Positions 8,152 through 15,555 of a DNA stretch of 34,463 nucleotides are shown piece by piece. The DNA is from an uncultured Pelagibacteraceae bacterium (GTDB lineage Bacteria > Pseudomonadota > Alphaproteobacteria > Pelagibacterales > Pelagibacteraceae): NCBI GenBank assembly GCA_902570715.1, contig CACFZB010000006.1, positions 1 to 34,463 of the forward strand, given 5' to 3'. The position numbers and the translations under genes were made by a program. Every line of letters begins with the position of its first letter. The first letter of the stretch is position 1. The notes under the pieces were generated by a model. The model saw nothing but the letters and a program-made list of their open reading frames with translations. It searched no databases and was not told where the DNA came from.

Positions 8152-9297
8152 TTAAATGACATGATTTACTACTCTACAAATTTGATCAATTTGGTTTTTT
8201 TTTAGTTTAAGATAACTTGGGAGATATAAACCGTGTTGTGAAATATAATAAGAATTTTTCAACTTTTCTTTATCAAAATTCATTTTAAGTTTTTTAAAAA
8301 CTTTTTGTTTATTCATGGGAAAAAAGAATGGTCTTGTTTCAATATTATATTCTTTTAAAATCATTGATATTTTTTTTGCTTTAATTTTTTTATCCTTTAT
8401 GACTATGCCTACTACCCAATAAATATTTTTATGACCATTTAAATTAATTGGAGGATTGATTAAAATTTTCTTATTTTCTTTTAAATTTTTATAATATCTT
8501 TTTCCAATTTCGATTTTCTTTTTTACAATACTATTTATTCTTTTTAATTGTGAAAAACCTATAGCCGCCTGTAAATTTGTGTATCTATAATTCCACCCTA
8601 TATCATCATGATTAAAACGATCAATTTTACCAAAGCATAAATTTTTTAAATTTTTACATTTTTCATACAATCTTTTGTTATTTGTGCTAATCATACCCCC
8701 TTCACCAGTTGTAACTTGTTTATTTGAATAAAAGCTAAATGTAGATAAGTCACCAAAAGACCCGCATTTCTTTTTTTTAAAGTCTAATCCTAAAACTTCA
8801 GCTGCGTCTTCGATTAAGTAAAGTTTTTTTCTTTTACAAAGTTTTTGAATTTTTTCTATTTCACAAGGAAAATTGTAAATATGAGTGGCTATAATTACTT
8901 TTGTTTTTTTTGTTATTTTTTTTTCGATCTCATTATAATTCATATTCCAATCATTAATTTTACAATCTATAAATTTTGGAGTTGCACCGACTTTTATCAC
9001 TGCTAATGCGTTAGAAATTATCGTAAAATTTGGTATTATAACCTCATCTCCCTTTTTTATATCTAAACTTTTTAATGCAACTTCTAATGCAGCTGTTCCA
9101 TTTGAAACTGTAGTTGAATATTTTACACCAAGATATTTAGAGAAATTTTTTTCAAAATTTTCAATATATTTGCCTGATGATGATATCCAGCCAGATTTTA
9201 TAGCTTTCATTAATTCCCTTTTATCTCTTTGAGTAATTAATGGTTCACTTACAGGTATATAATTTTTAATTCTTAATTCTGATTTTATTTTCATCAA
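8152..9297 (-). CDS. DegT/DnrJ/EryC1/StrS sugar aminotransferase, perosamine-synthase-like
   Basis: PLP-dependent aminotransferase of 381 residues that turns a keto-deoxysugar nucleotide into an amino sugar. The N-terminal block IPVSEPLITQ with GWISSSGKYI (36-45), the SNGTAAL phosphate-binding segment (65-71), the EDAAE block with Asp164 near the PLP pyridine, and the Schiff-base Lys193 in FYSNKQVTTGEGGM are all visible. The pattern is closest, as I remember it, to GDP-perosamine synthases (Per/RfbE), whose substrate GDP-4-keto-6-deoxymannose is the Gmd product. Both gmd and a Gmd paralogue are in the window, so GDP-perosamine is a reasonable guess. A UDP-linked 4-keto sugar remains possible. 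The gene starts inside the upstream cupin gene (32-bp overlap). Confidence 0.9.
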   Translation of the reverse strand: MMKIKSELRIKNYIPVSEPLITQRDKRELMKAIKSGWISSSGKYIENFEKNFSKYLGVKYSTTVSNGTAALEVALKSLDIKKGDEVIIPNFTIISNALAVIKVGATPKFIDCKINDWNMNYNEIEKKITKKTKVIIATHIYNFPCEIEKIQKLCKRKKLYLIEDAAEVLGLDFKKKKCGSFGDLSTFSFYSNKQVTTGEGGMISTNNKRLYEKCKNLKNLCFGKIDRFNHDDIGWNYRYTNLQAAIGFSQLKRINSIVKKKIEIGKRYYKNLKENKKILINPPINLNGHKNIYWVVGIVIKDKKIKAKKISMILKEYNIETRPFFFPMNKQKVFKKLKMNFDKEKLKNSYYISQHGLYLPSYLKLKKNQIDQICRVVNHVI

Positions 9298-9700
9298 TAT
9301 TAGTAAATTTTATTTTATCAGTTTTCTCATTATAGGGACCTTGCTTTACTTCAAGCATAACTGTATTTTTTAACGTTTTAAAACCATGCCCTTGATCTAT
9401 CAACATAATTGTATCACCCTTGTTCAATGTTTTGCTAAAAAGATATTTTTTTGATTTATTGTAAAAATCTACTCTAAGTTTTCCACTTATCAAATAGATA
9501 ACTTCAGAAGTGTTAATTTTTTTTAATTTTTTTTGAAAATGCAAATGTGGTCTAATAACATAATTTTTTGCATGATTCATGAAAGCAAATTGAATATTAA
9601 AATAATTTGGAGTGGCAAAACTAACTCCTTTTTTTTTAGAAAAATTTTTTCTAGCAATTAAAGCCATCAATTTTTTTTTATATAAAACTTTTTCTAACAA
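9266..9700 (-). CDS. Cupin-fold protein, sugar-modification type
   Basis: A 144-residue single-domain cupin. Motif 1 appears as PHLHF (51-55) followed by Glu66 in SEVIYLISGKLRVDFY, and motif 2 as KGDTIMLIDQGHGF (94-107) with His105; together His52, His54, Glu66 and His105 could form a metal site. Cupins in deoxysugar loci include WbuC-like proteins of unknown role and keto-isomerases such as FdtA. I cannot tell which applies. The gene lies between a DPM1-like GT2 (1-bp gap) and the aminotransferase (32-bp overlap), so it probably acts on the same nucleotide sugar as the aminotransferase and Gmd paralogue. The annotated start lacks a clear Shine-Dalgarno; the Met at residue 12 is an alternative. 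Confidence 0.75.
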   Translation of the reverse strand: MLEKVLYKKKLMALIARKNFSKKKGVSFATPNYFNIQFAFMNHAKNYVIRPHLHFQKKLKKINTSEVIYLISGKLRVDFYNKSKKYLFSKTLNKGDTIMLIDQGHGFKTLKNTVMLEVKQGPYNEKTDKIKFTNIDENKIRIKN

Positions 9701-9701
9701 A

Positions 9702-10403
9702 TTAATCTCTCCTAAATCTTGTTTGTAGAATTCTTATAAAATAAAAATAACCTAAAAATAAAAATCGGAAAATATTAGGTGCAGTCTTGCTATTTCCTTC
9801 AAGATCATTTGGTTGAGTATATGGAATTTCCTTAATTTTTATATTTTTTTTATAACATTGATATAAAAATTCTATAAAAAATTCACCGTGTCCATAACAA
9901 ATTGGAACAACACTATTTAGAACTTCCTTTTTCATTATAAATATTGAGCTAGTAAAGTCCTTTATACTTCTGGTCAAAAAAATATTACAAACAAAATTTA
10001 TAAATTTACTAGAAAAAACTCTTGTTTTATTTCTCTCATCAGAACCTGCTTGAACGTACCTTGATAATAAAACTAAGTCATTATCTTTTAAATTTTCTAT
10101 CATATTTGGAAAATGATTTGATAAATCACCCATATTAGAGTCAAGCCAACCAATTAAGTCTCCAGTCGTATGAAGCATTCCACATAAAAAAGCAGAAGCT
10201 AACCCTTTTGATTTTTTTCTACATATAATCTTAGTATTATCATCTTCAAATTTTTTTAAAATATCAAATGTTCCATCAGGTGAATTATCATCAACGATTA
10301 CTAATTCCAAATTTGTTATTTCCTTTTTCAAACTTTTAATAGTTTTTTCAATACTTACCCTTTCATTATACGTTGATAAGATTATTGATGTTTTTATAGA
10401 CAT
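9702..10403 (-). CDS. GT2 glycosyltransferase, DPM1-like
   Basis: 233 residues, similar throughout to dolichol- or polyprenyl-phosphate mannose synthases: SIILSTYNE (6-14), VDDNSPDGT (37-45), SRYVQAGSDERN and a C-terminal hydrophobic stretch (about 213-224) after GNSKTAPNIFRF. The position normally holding DAD reads DSN (Asp88-Ser-Asn90) in WLDSNMGD, so the second metal Asp is missing, although an Asp follows at 93. It overlaps the Gmd paralogue by one base (TAATG), so translation is coupled. In the family the enzyme forms a lipid-phosphate sugar used by GT-C transferases. A GT-C-like protein is encoded two genes upstream (12589-13857). The sugar may be the modified GDP-deoxysugar made by its neighbours. 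Confidence 0.87.
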   Translation of the reverse strand: MSIKTSIILSTYNERVSIEKTIKSLKKEITNLELVIVDDNSPDGTFDILKKFEDDNTKIICRKKSKGLASAFLCGMLHTTGDLIGWLDSNMGDLSNHFPNMIENLKDNDLVLLSRYVQAGSDERNKTRVFSSKFINFVCNIFLTRSIKDFTSSIFIMKKEVLNSVVPICYGHGEFFIEFLYQCYKKNIKIKEIPYTQPNDLEGNSKTAPNIFRFLFLGYFYFIRILQTRFRRD

Positions 10404-11377
10404 TATTTTTTGAGTTCATTATCCATCATAATCTTAATTAGATCATTAAGCTTATAATTAACTTTAAAATTAAAAACTTTTTTAGCTTTATTTGTATTTC
10501 CAATTAAAGTGCTTGTTTTTGTTGGTCTAAAAAATTTTCTATTTATTTTTAAATATTTTTTCCAATCAAGATTGACATATTTAAAACATTTAATCATAAA
10601 ATCTTTTACTGAATGTACTTCGCCAGTTGCAATAATAAAATAATCTGGTTTTTTTTGTTGCATAATTTTCCATGCATTTTCAACGTATTCTTTTGCATAT
10701 CCCCAATCGATTTTAACACTGATATCTCCTAATTCTAAATATTTTCTTTTTCCGTAATATATTTCACAAACATGTTTTACAATTTTTTGAGTTACATATG
10801 AGTCTGTTCTTCTAGGGGATTCATGATTATAAAAAATAGCACCATAAATTTTTAAATTATGAACTTGTTTGTAAAGATTACAAATATAAAAAGCAGAAAC
10901 TTTTGATAAAGCATAAATACTTTGTGGATTAAAAGTGGTTTTTTCATCTTGCTTTAAAGATTTAGAGTCTCCAAACATATTGGATGAAAATGGCTGAAAA
11001 TATTTAATTTTTTTATTAAAACTTCTTATTATTTCTAAAATATTTATTACTGATTGAGCTGTAGTTGTAAAAGAATATATTGGAACAGAAAAACTCCAAC
11101 CTACATGATCTTGATCGGCAAAATTGTAGATTTCATCTGGCTTAACTTTTAAAATTAAATTTCTAATAGAAGCATGATCATTAAGATCCCCTCTTTCTAT
11201 AAAAAATGATCTTTCAAAAATTTTTTTATTTTCTATTAAGTGATTGATGTTTTTTAAATTTCCAGTAGCAGATTTTCTTACAAGACCATAAACTTTATAT
11301 TTTTTTTTTAATAAAAGCTCAGAAATATAAGAACCATCTTGACCAGTCACTCCTAAAATTAATGCTTTTTTAATCAT
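10403..11377 (-). CDS. Gmd-like SDR enzyme lacking the catalytic glutamate
   Basis: 324 residues, aligning along its length with GDP-mannose 4,6-dehydratase: GVTGQDGSY (9-17), DEIYNFADQDHV (81-92), NHESPRRTDSYVT (184-196) and the YxxxK pair Tyr155/Lys159. The dehydratase triad Thr-Ser-Glu is Ser131-Ser132-Asn133, so the glutamate that acts as base in 4,6-dehydration is an asparagine. The codon AAT was checked on the strand, and gmd at 646-1674 has Glu at that place. It may therefore reduce or epimerise a 4-keto-6-deoxy GDP-sugar rather than dehydrate GDP-mannose. It overlaps the C-methyltransferase gene by 4 bp (ATGA) and the GT2 gene by 1 bp, which places it in a modified-sugar pathway with the cupin and aminotransferase. 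An annotation of 'Gmd' by similarity should be treated with care. Confidence 0.85.
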   Translation of the reverse strand: MIKKALILGVTGQDGSYISELLLKKKYKVYGLVRKSATGNLKNINHLIENKKIFERSFFIERGDLNDHASIRNLILKVKPDEIYNFADQDHVGWSFSVPIYSFTTTAQSVINILEIIRSFNKKIKYFQPFSSNMFGDSKSLKQDEKTTFNPQSIYALSKVSAFYICNLYKQVHNLKIYGAIFYNHESPRRTDSYVTQKIVKHVCEIYYGKRKYLELGDISVKIDWGYAKEYVENAWKIMQQKKPDYFIIATGEVHSVKDFMIKCFKYVNLDWKKYLKINRKFFRPTKTSTLIGNTNKAKKVFNFKVNYKLNDLIKIMMDNELKK

Positions 11378-11850
11378 CTATTTATAACTTTAAACTTTGG
11401 ATAAGGTAAAATAAACTTACCTCCTGATTTTAACCATTTTTTTTCACGTTTCATGAACTCATTTATAAACCCATAAGGCATTACAAAAAAGTAGTCAGGA
11501 TTAAGTTTTCTGGCATTTTTCTCTGATAGTATCTTCACACCTGATCCAATTGTATATTTGCCCCATTTTGATTTCGTTCTTTCTGCTGCATAGGGAATTT
11601 CCTTATTTGTAAGACCATAATATTGTAATAAAGTATTTCCCTTAGTGGATGCACCATATAAAAAAATTTTTTTTCCTAATTTATTGTTTTTATGGATAAA
11701 CTTCAAAGTTCTTTGTTTATTTTTTTTGACTCTTTGAATAAATCTAATTATTTCGCTATAGCTAGCTTTTTCTTTATATTTAATTGATTTTTTAATATTT
11801 TTTTTACAATATATTCGATAAGAGCCACCATTAATATTATTTTCACTCAT
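11374..11850 (-). CDS. Sugar C-methyltransferase, C-terminal part (downstream of frameshift)
   Basis: This 158-codon frame is the C-terminal domain of the methyltransferase whose N-terminal part is at 11862-12587. It shows the landmarks of the Methyltransf_14 domain: NINGGSYRIY (5-14), FLYGASTKGNTLLQYY (63-78), SKWGKYTIGSG (93-103) and VMPYGFINEF (123-132). It cannot be a free-standing protein, since the family has this domain only behind the zinc and SAM domains. Its frame extends upstream of the ATG as KNGLKIFK, exactly what should follow LFEK in the first part. One extra A in the run at 11870-11875 would join the two into 404 residues, a typical family length. It overlaps the Gmd paralogue by 4 bp. 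Whether the product is made depends on whether the shift is real. Confidence 0.85.
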   Translation of the reverse strand: MSENNINGGSYRIYCKKNIKKSIKYKEKASYSEIIRFIQRVKKNKQRTLKFIHKNNKLGKKIFLYGASTKGNTLLQYYGLTNKEIPYAAERTKSKWGKYTIGSGVKILSEKNARKLNPDYFFVMPYGFINEFMKREKKWLKSGGKFILPYPKFKVINR

Positions 11851-11861
11851 TTTAAAAATTT

Positions 11862-12587
11862 TTAAACCATTTTTTCAAACAAATATTTTAGTGAATTATA
11901 AGAGTAATATTCTAAATGTTCATGACAAATATTACCTAAATCATTTGTTTTAAACATAGAGTGAGAACACATTAATTGAGCAACAAATATACCATCGTCA
12001 TCTAATGCATCTGCAGCATGCTTTATGAATTCAGAAGGATCTTCAAGATCGTAAAACATACCAATTGCAGAAACAACTTTTAATTTTTGATGCTTCTTTG
12101 GAATCTTTTTTAAATGTTTCGTATGCCAAAAATCATTAATCATATAATGACAGTTTGATTTTAATTCATTTTTTAAATTATTTGCAGGTTCACATCCAAT
12201 AGTAATAATTTGATCTTTTTTAAAATATTTCAAAAATGTACCATCGTTTGCTCCTATATCTAAAATAACCTCACCTGGTTTTATGTTGCAATTTTTTTTA
12301 ATATCATAATAAAGTTCTTTTAACCCATCTCTCATGGTTTTTGTGATACCAGACTTATACCAATAAAATTTCTTATACATGATTTCTTGTGGTGCTGAGT
12401 GCTCAAGTTGAAGTAACTGACATTTTTTACAATAAACTAAATTCAGTGGAGCTTTAATTCCCTTACGAATTGAAGTCTTGTTAACAAAATTACTTACAAA
12501 ATGATTTCCAAAATTATAAATTTGTTTAAGTTTTGAAAATTTACAAAGTCTACACTTTTTAATTTTGGTAGTTTTAGGAATTCTCAT
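11862..12587 (-). CDS. Sugar C-methyltransferase, N-terminal part (upstream of frameshift)
   Basis: 241 codons carrying the N-terminal zinc domain and SAM domain of the NovU/TylCIII-type C-methyltransferases, which add a methyl carbon to a keto-deoxysugar nucleotide. Four cysteines (Cys12, Cys15, Cys53, Cys56) form the zinc site, VILDIGANDGTF (107-118) is SAM motif I, and CHEHLEYYS near 221-229 carries the catalytic-region His-Glu-His. The frame ends in FEKMV and then TAA, in the middle of the conserved domain; the correct continuation (NGLKIFKM) lies in the next frame, so the gene is interrupted by a one-base shift. It begins 1 bp after the GT-C-like gene and leads into the Gmd paralogue, whose product or substrate is a likely methyl acceptor. 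The family call is firm; integrity is in doubt. Confidence 0.9.
   Translation of the reverse strand: MRIPKTTKIKKCRLCKFSKLKQIYNFGNHFVSNFVNKTSIRKGIKAPLNLVYCKKCQLLQLEHSAPQEIMYKKFYWYKSGITKTMRDGLKELYYDIKKNCNIKPGEVILDIGANDGTFLKYFKKDQIITIGCEPANNLKNELKSNCHYMINDFWHTKHLKKIPKKHQKLKVVSAIGMFYDLEDPSEFIKHAADALDDDGIFVAQLMCSHSMFKTNDLGNICHEHLEYYSYNSLKYLFEKMV
11870..11875 (-). other. Frameshift site in the C-methyltransferase gene
   Basis: The coding strand reads GAAAAAATGG (A6). As given, GAA-AAA-ATG-GTT-TAA ends the reading frame. With seven A residues the frame would continue E-K-N-G-L-K-I-F-K-M and join the C-terminal domain without loss. The full span of 1214 bp is one base short of 405 codons. It may be a true disabling mutation, a homopolymer error in the sequence, or slippage, though six A is short for efficient slippage. 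Confidence 0.85.
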
Positions 12588-12588
12588 A

Positions 12589-13857
12589 TTAAAATATTAT
12601 ATTATTTGTAAAGTAATTTAGATTTTTAAACAAATTCATCATAAAAAACAAAGAATAAAATACATATAATGAGAAAATATTTGTTTTTTCTTTAAAAAAA
12701 TCATTGCTCAATTTACTGCTAAATAAAGTAAAAAATAATATCATAAAAAGTGGATCATAATATTCATGGTAAAAATAATTAAGTGGGTTCTGTAAAAAAA
12801 GGCACAAGAATATCATTAAATGTAAAAGGAAGTTTAATTTTATTATTGAATAAATTACAATAATTGAAAAGAAACAAATTACAAAAAATATAATATCATT
12901 ACCAAATAATAGATTTGATACTTTAAGAAACACTCCTCCACCAACACCTAATTGACTAACATCAAAATTAAACGAAAGTGACAGTATTATTGTTAATATA
13001 GCTATTAATATGATTTCTACCAATTTAATATTTTTAAATAAAAATAACTTTTTTGAATTAATGAAATAATAAATAAAAAATAAAAAATGAAATAATATTA
13101 TAGATGAAACTATTAAAATTATATTTGAAATATTAAAAGAATAAATTGACTCATTCTCTTGTTGAAGCCTAAAAGGATAATTATTTATGAATAAAATAAA
13201 ATAAAATGCAGGTACTGAAAGTAATATATTTTCCAAAGCTAAAATGAGAGTTTTCCTGGAAACACCAAATACCTTAATGAATTCTATAAAAAAAAGAACA
13301 GAAAATACTGCGTAAATAGGCTTATAATAAGATGATAATGCCAAAAATAATATATTTAGATAAGCATATTTGATTTCATGTTTATCTAAAAATTTAGAAT
13401 AAAAAAAGATTGATAACAAAAAAAATAATAATGATATGATTTCACTACCTGGCCAAAATGATAAAGATCTTACATGAGGTGATAAAATTAAAATAAAAGA
13501 AAATACAAATAATTTATCTGAGTCAACATCTTTGAAAATTTGTTTTAAACAAAGATAGAAAAAAAAAGGAATAAATAAAGCAAAATGAAAAAAAACAAAT
13601 CTGAGCAAATCCTCGCTGCCAAGGATATTAAAAATTACTAATAGTGTGGATATAAATAAAGGAGAATGATCATTTTTATAAACATGATAATTATGTAAAC
13701 TGTAACCAAAATCTATATTAAATCCCAACATAACCTCATAGTGATGTTTGAAATCATTTAACGCCCCTCCGCTTGAATTTTCATTTAAAAAAAATCCTAA
13801 TAGTAAAGATGAATAAGCTATGAAAATAACAATAAATTTTACTTTATATTTATGCAT
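12589..13857 (-). CDS. Polytopic membrane protein, probable GT-C glycosyltransferase
   Basis: 422 residues with about ten to eleven hydrophobic segments. After the first helix comes a loop with GGALNDFKHHYEV (30-42), and a later loop has HNYHVYKNDHSPLF; acidic and histidine residues in the first periplasmic loop are typical of GT-C (PMT/ArnT-like) enzymes that use polyprenyl-phosphate sugars. The SFWPGSEIISLLFF segment is also of that style. No closer family is recognisable to me. The gene overlaps the upstream GT2 by 8 bp and is 1 bp from the C-methyltransferase. With the DPM1-like GT2 at 9702-10403 it forms a plausible donor-synthase and transferase pair. The alternative of a flippase or polymerase cannot be ruled out from topology alone. 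Confidence 0.65.
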   Translation of the reverse strand: MHKYKVKFIVIFIAYSSLLLGFFLNENSSGGALNDFKHHYEVMLGFNIDFGYSLHNYHVYKNDHSPLFISTLLVIFNILGSEDLLRFVFFHFALFIPFFFYLCLKQIFKDVDSDKLFVFSFILILSPHVRSLSFWPGSEIISLLFFLLSIFFYSKFLDKHEIKYAYLNILFLALSSYYKPIYAVFSVLFFIEFIKVFGVSRKTLILALENILLSVPAFYFILFINNYPFRLQQENESIYSFNISNIILIVSSIILFHFLFFIYYFINSKKLFLFKNIKLVEIILIAILTIILSLSFNFDVSQLGVGGGVFLKVSNLLFGNDIIFFVICFFSIIVIYSIIKLNFLLHLMIFLCLFLQNPLNYFYHEYYDPLFMILFFTLFSSKLSNDFFKEKTNIFSLYVFYSLFFMMNLFKNLNYFTNNIIF

Positions 13858-14620
13858 TAATTTTATTTTGAATTTTTTTTAATATATTAAAAAATACCAA
13901 CACTAAAAGTCTATATACTGAGGTAACAAAATTTATTTTTTGATACTTATAATAAACTAAAAAAGCATTAATTAATTTTGTATAAAAGTTTCTTGATAAC
14001 GAATTATGAGAGGATCTCCAGCTACTAAGAGTCAAGTACATACCATTTAAACTTTTTTTTTTTGATATATTAAGCCAAGTAATATAATCTTCTTGAGTTG
14101 ATATATTTTTAAACAAATTTTTTTGAATTAATGTTTTTAGAACAATTACCGATGATGTGCCTATATAACAACATTTTAATAGAGCATTATAACTCAAACT
14201 TTTTTTAGCATTTTGTTTTCCAATTTTTTCTCCTTTTTCATTTATTATATCGTAAGAGGTGTGAGAAAAGTTTAAATTGTTCATTAACATCCATTTTAAT
14301 TGAATTTCAATTTTATTTTTTTTCCAAAGATCATCACAATCTAGAAAAGCAATAAACTTGCCCTTACTTTTTTTTATTCCTATATTTCTAGAAAGTGCTA
14401 CCCCTAAATTTTTTGAATTGTAATAAATTTTTGTTTTTTTATTTTTTTCATAATTTTTTAAAAATTTTTTTGCTCTTTCAGTATTTTCATCACAAACGAT
14501 TATAATCTCAATATTCTTATATGTTTGCTTAACTGCTGAATTGTACGCTTCTTTGAAATATCTTTCTTTTTTATAAAAAGGCATGATAATTGAAACTAAG
14601 TTATTTTTTTTTACTGTCAT
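13850..14620 (-). CDS. GT2 family glycosyltransferase
   Basis: 256 residues with a GT-A fold at the N-terminus. Visible are VSIIMPFYKKERYFKEA (9-25), the nucleotide-binding strand ending VCDEN, NLGVALSRNIGI and the metal motif FLDCDD, followed by an acceptor half with TQEDYITWL, where Glu-Asp is the usual catalytic-base site. A hydrophobic segment follows near the C-terminus. It would add one sugar from an NDP donor to the growing lipid-linked glycan on the cytoplasmic face. It starts immediately at the end of the preceding GT2 gene, with no spacer, and overlaps the GT-C-like gene by 8 bp. Donor and acceptor cannot be deduced. All expected residues are present, so it is probably active. Confidence 0.88.
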   Translation of the reverse strand: MTVKKNNLVSIIMPFYKKERYFKEAYNSAVKQTYKNIEIIIVCDENTERAKKFLKNYEKNKKTKIYYNSKNLGVALSRNIGIKKSKGKFIAFLDCDDLWKKNKIEIQLKWMLMNNLNFSHTSYDIINEKGEKIGKQNAKKSLSYNALLKCCYIGTSSVIVLKTLIQKNLFKNISTQEDYITWLNISKKKSLNGMYLTLSSWRSSHNSLSRNFYTKLINAFLVYYKYQKINFVTSVYRLLVLVFFNILKKIQNKINA

Positions 14621-15511
14621 TTAAATATATTTTTTTGGAAAAAAACCAAAAAGCCCAACTAGAATTGAAAATACGCGAACTAAATTTTTTAATGACTCTA
14701 ATAAATTTTTTTTTGGACTAAATAATATTAATAAAAAATTTAATAGAAATAAGAACAAATAATAATTAATTTTTAGAATACTTAAAATTAAGCCTTTAAT
14801 AAATCCAAGAGAATATCTATCTATTAAAACACTCGATGATGCATATCTAAAATTTCTTTTTAAAAACCAAGAGATACTCTCTCTTTTTTTTTGATATTTT
14901 TCAATCACAGCAGTATTTTGATTCCACCTTATTTCAAATCCTTTTAGAAATAATTTTTTAAAAAAAAGCTGATCTGATCCTCCAATATTACTTAGTCTTT
15001 CATCAAAATTAATTTTTTTATCACTTATAAGTTTTTTTTTAAAAATTACGTTGTTTGTTGAACACCAGGTAATTTTACTTAGATGTTTAAATTTTGGTTT
15101 TAAAACTTCATAAAAGATATGTTTTTTTGATGAATGTTGTGGACCAGATATAATTGAGCATTTTTTAAACTTATTAAAAATTTTTAAATTTTTAATTAGC
15201 CAATTTTTTTCTACGAATGAATCATCATCAAAAAAACATATGTAATTTGCATCTATTTCTCTTGCTTCTTTTAAACATCTGTTTCTAATCTTGGGAATAC
15301 CATTTTTTTTTTCGAAAAAATAATAAATCTTATAAAATTTCTTTTTTGATATTATCTTAATATAATCTTGTATTTTAATATTATTAGAATTATCTATTAT
15401 CAAAATAGAAACTTTGAAATTATTTAATAATTTCATTTCTAAAAGACTTGATATTGTGACTTTCAATTTATTTACGTTGTTAGAACATATACAAATTAAA
15501 AATTTTACCAT
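14621..15511 (-). CDS. GT2 family glycosyltransferase with membrane C-terminus
   Basis: 296 residues; the GT-A domain includes ICICSNNVNKL (6-16), KKNGIPKIRNRCL, the DxD motif in CFFDDDSFVEKNWL (92-105) and the acceptor-site block NIGGSDQLFFKKL with the Gly-Gly-Ser-Asp acid pattern. The C-terminal part (about 241-292) carries two hydrophobic segments that would hold it at the inner membrane. The arrangement is like ExoM-type enzymes of exopolysaccharide pathways. It is the first gene of the ten-gene minus-strand run down to 5904, and only 44 bp separate its start from the divergent GT4 gene. That short gap must hold both promoters, or transcription of this run begins farther upstream. The sugar specificity is unknown. 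Confidence 0.87.
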   Translation of the reverse strand: MVKFLICICSNNVNKLKVTISSLLEMKLLNNFKVSILIIDNSNNIKIQDYIKIISKKKFYKIYYFFEKKNGIPKIRNRCLKEAREIDANYICFFDDDSFVEKNWLIKNLKIFNKFKKCSIISGPQHSSKKHIFYEVLKPKFKHLSKITWCSTNNVIFKKKLISDKKINFDERLSNIGGSDQLFFKKLFLKGFEIRWNQNTAVIEKYQKKRESISWFLKRNFRYASSSVLIDRYSLGFIKGLILSILKINYYLFLFLLNFLLILFSPKKNLLESLKNLVRVFSILVGLFGFFPKKYI

Positions 15512-15555
15512 AAGTTATTTGTCTATATGAATTTGGCAAAAATTAGTACCTTAAG

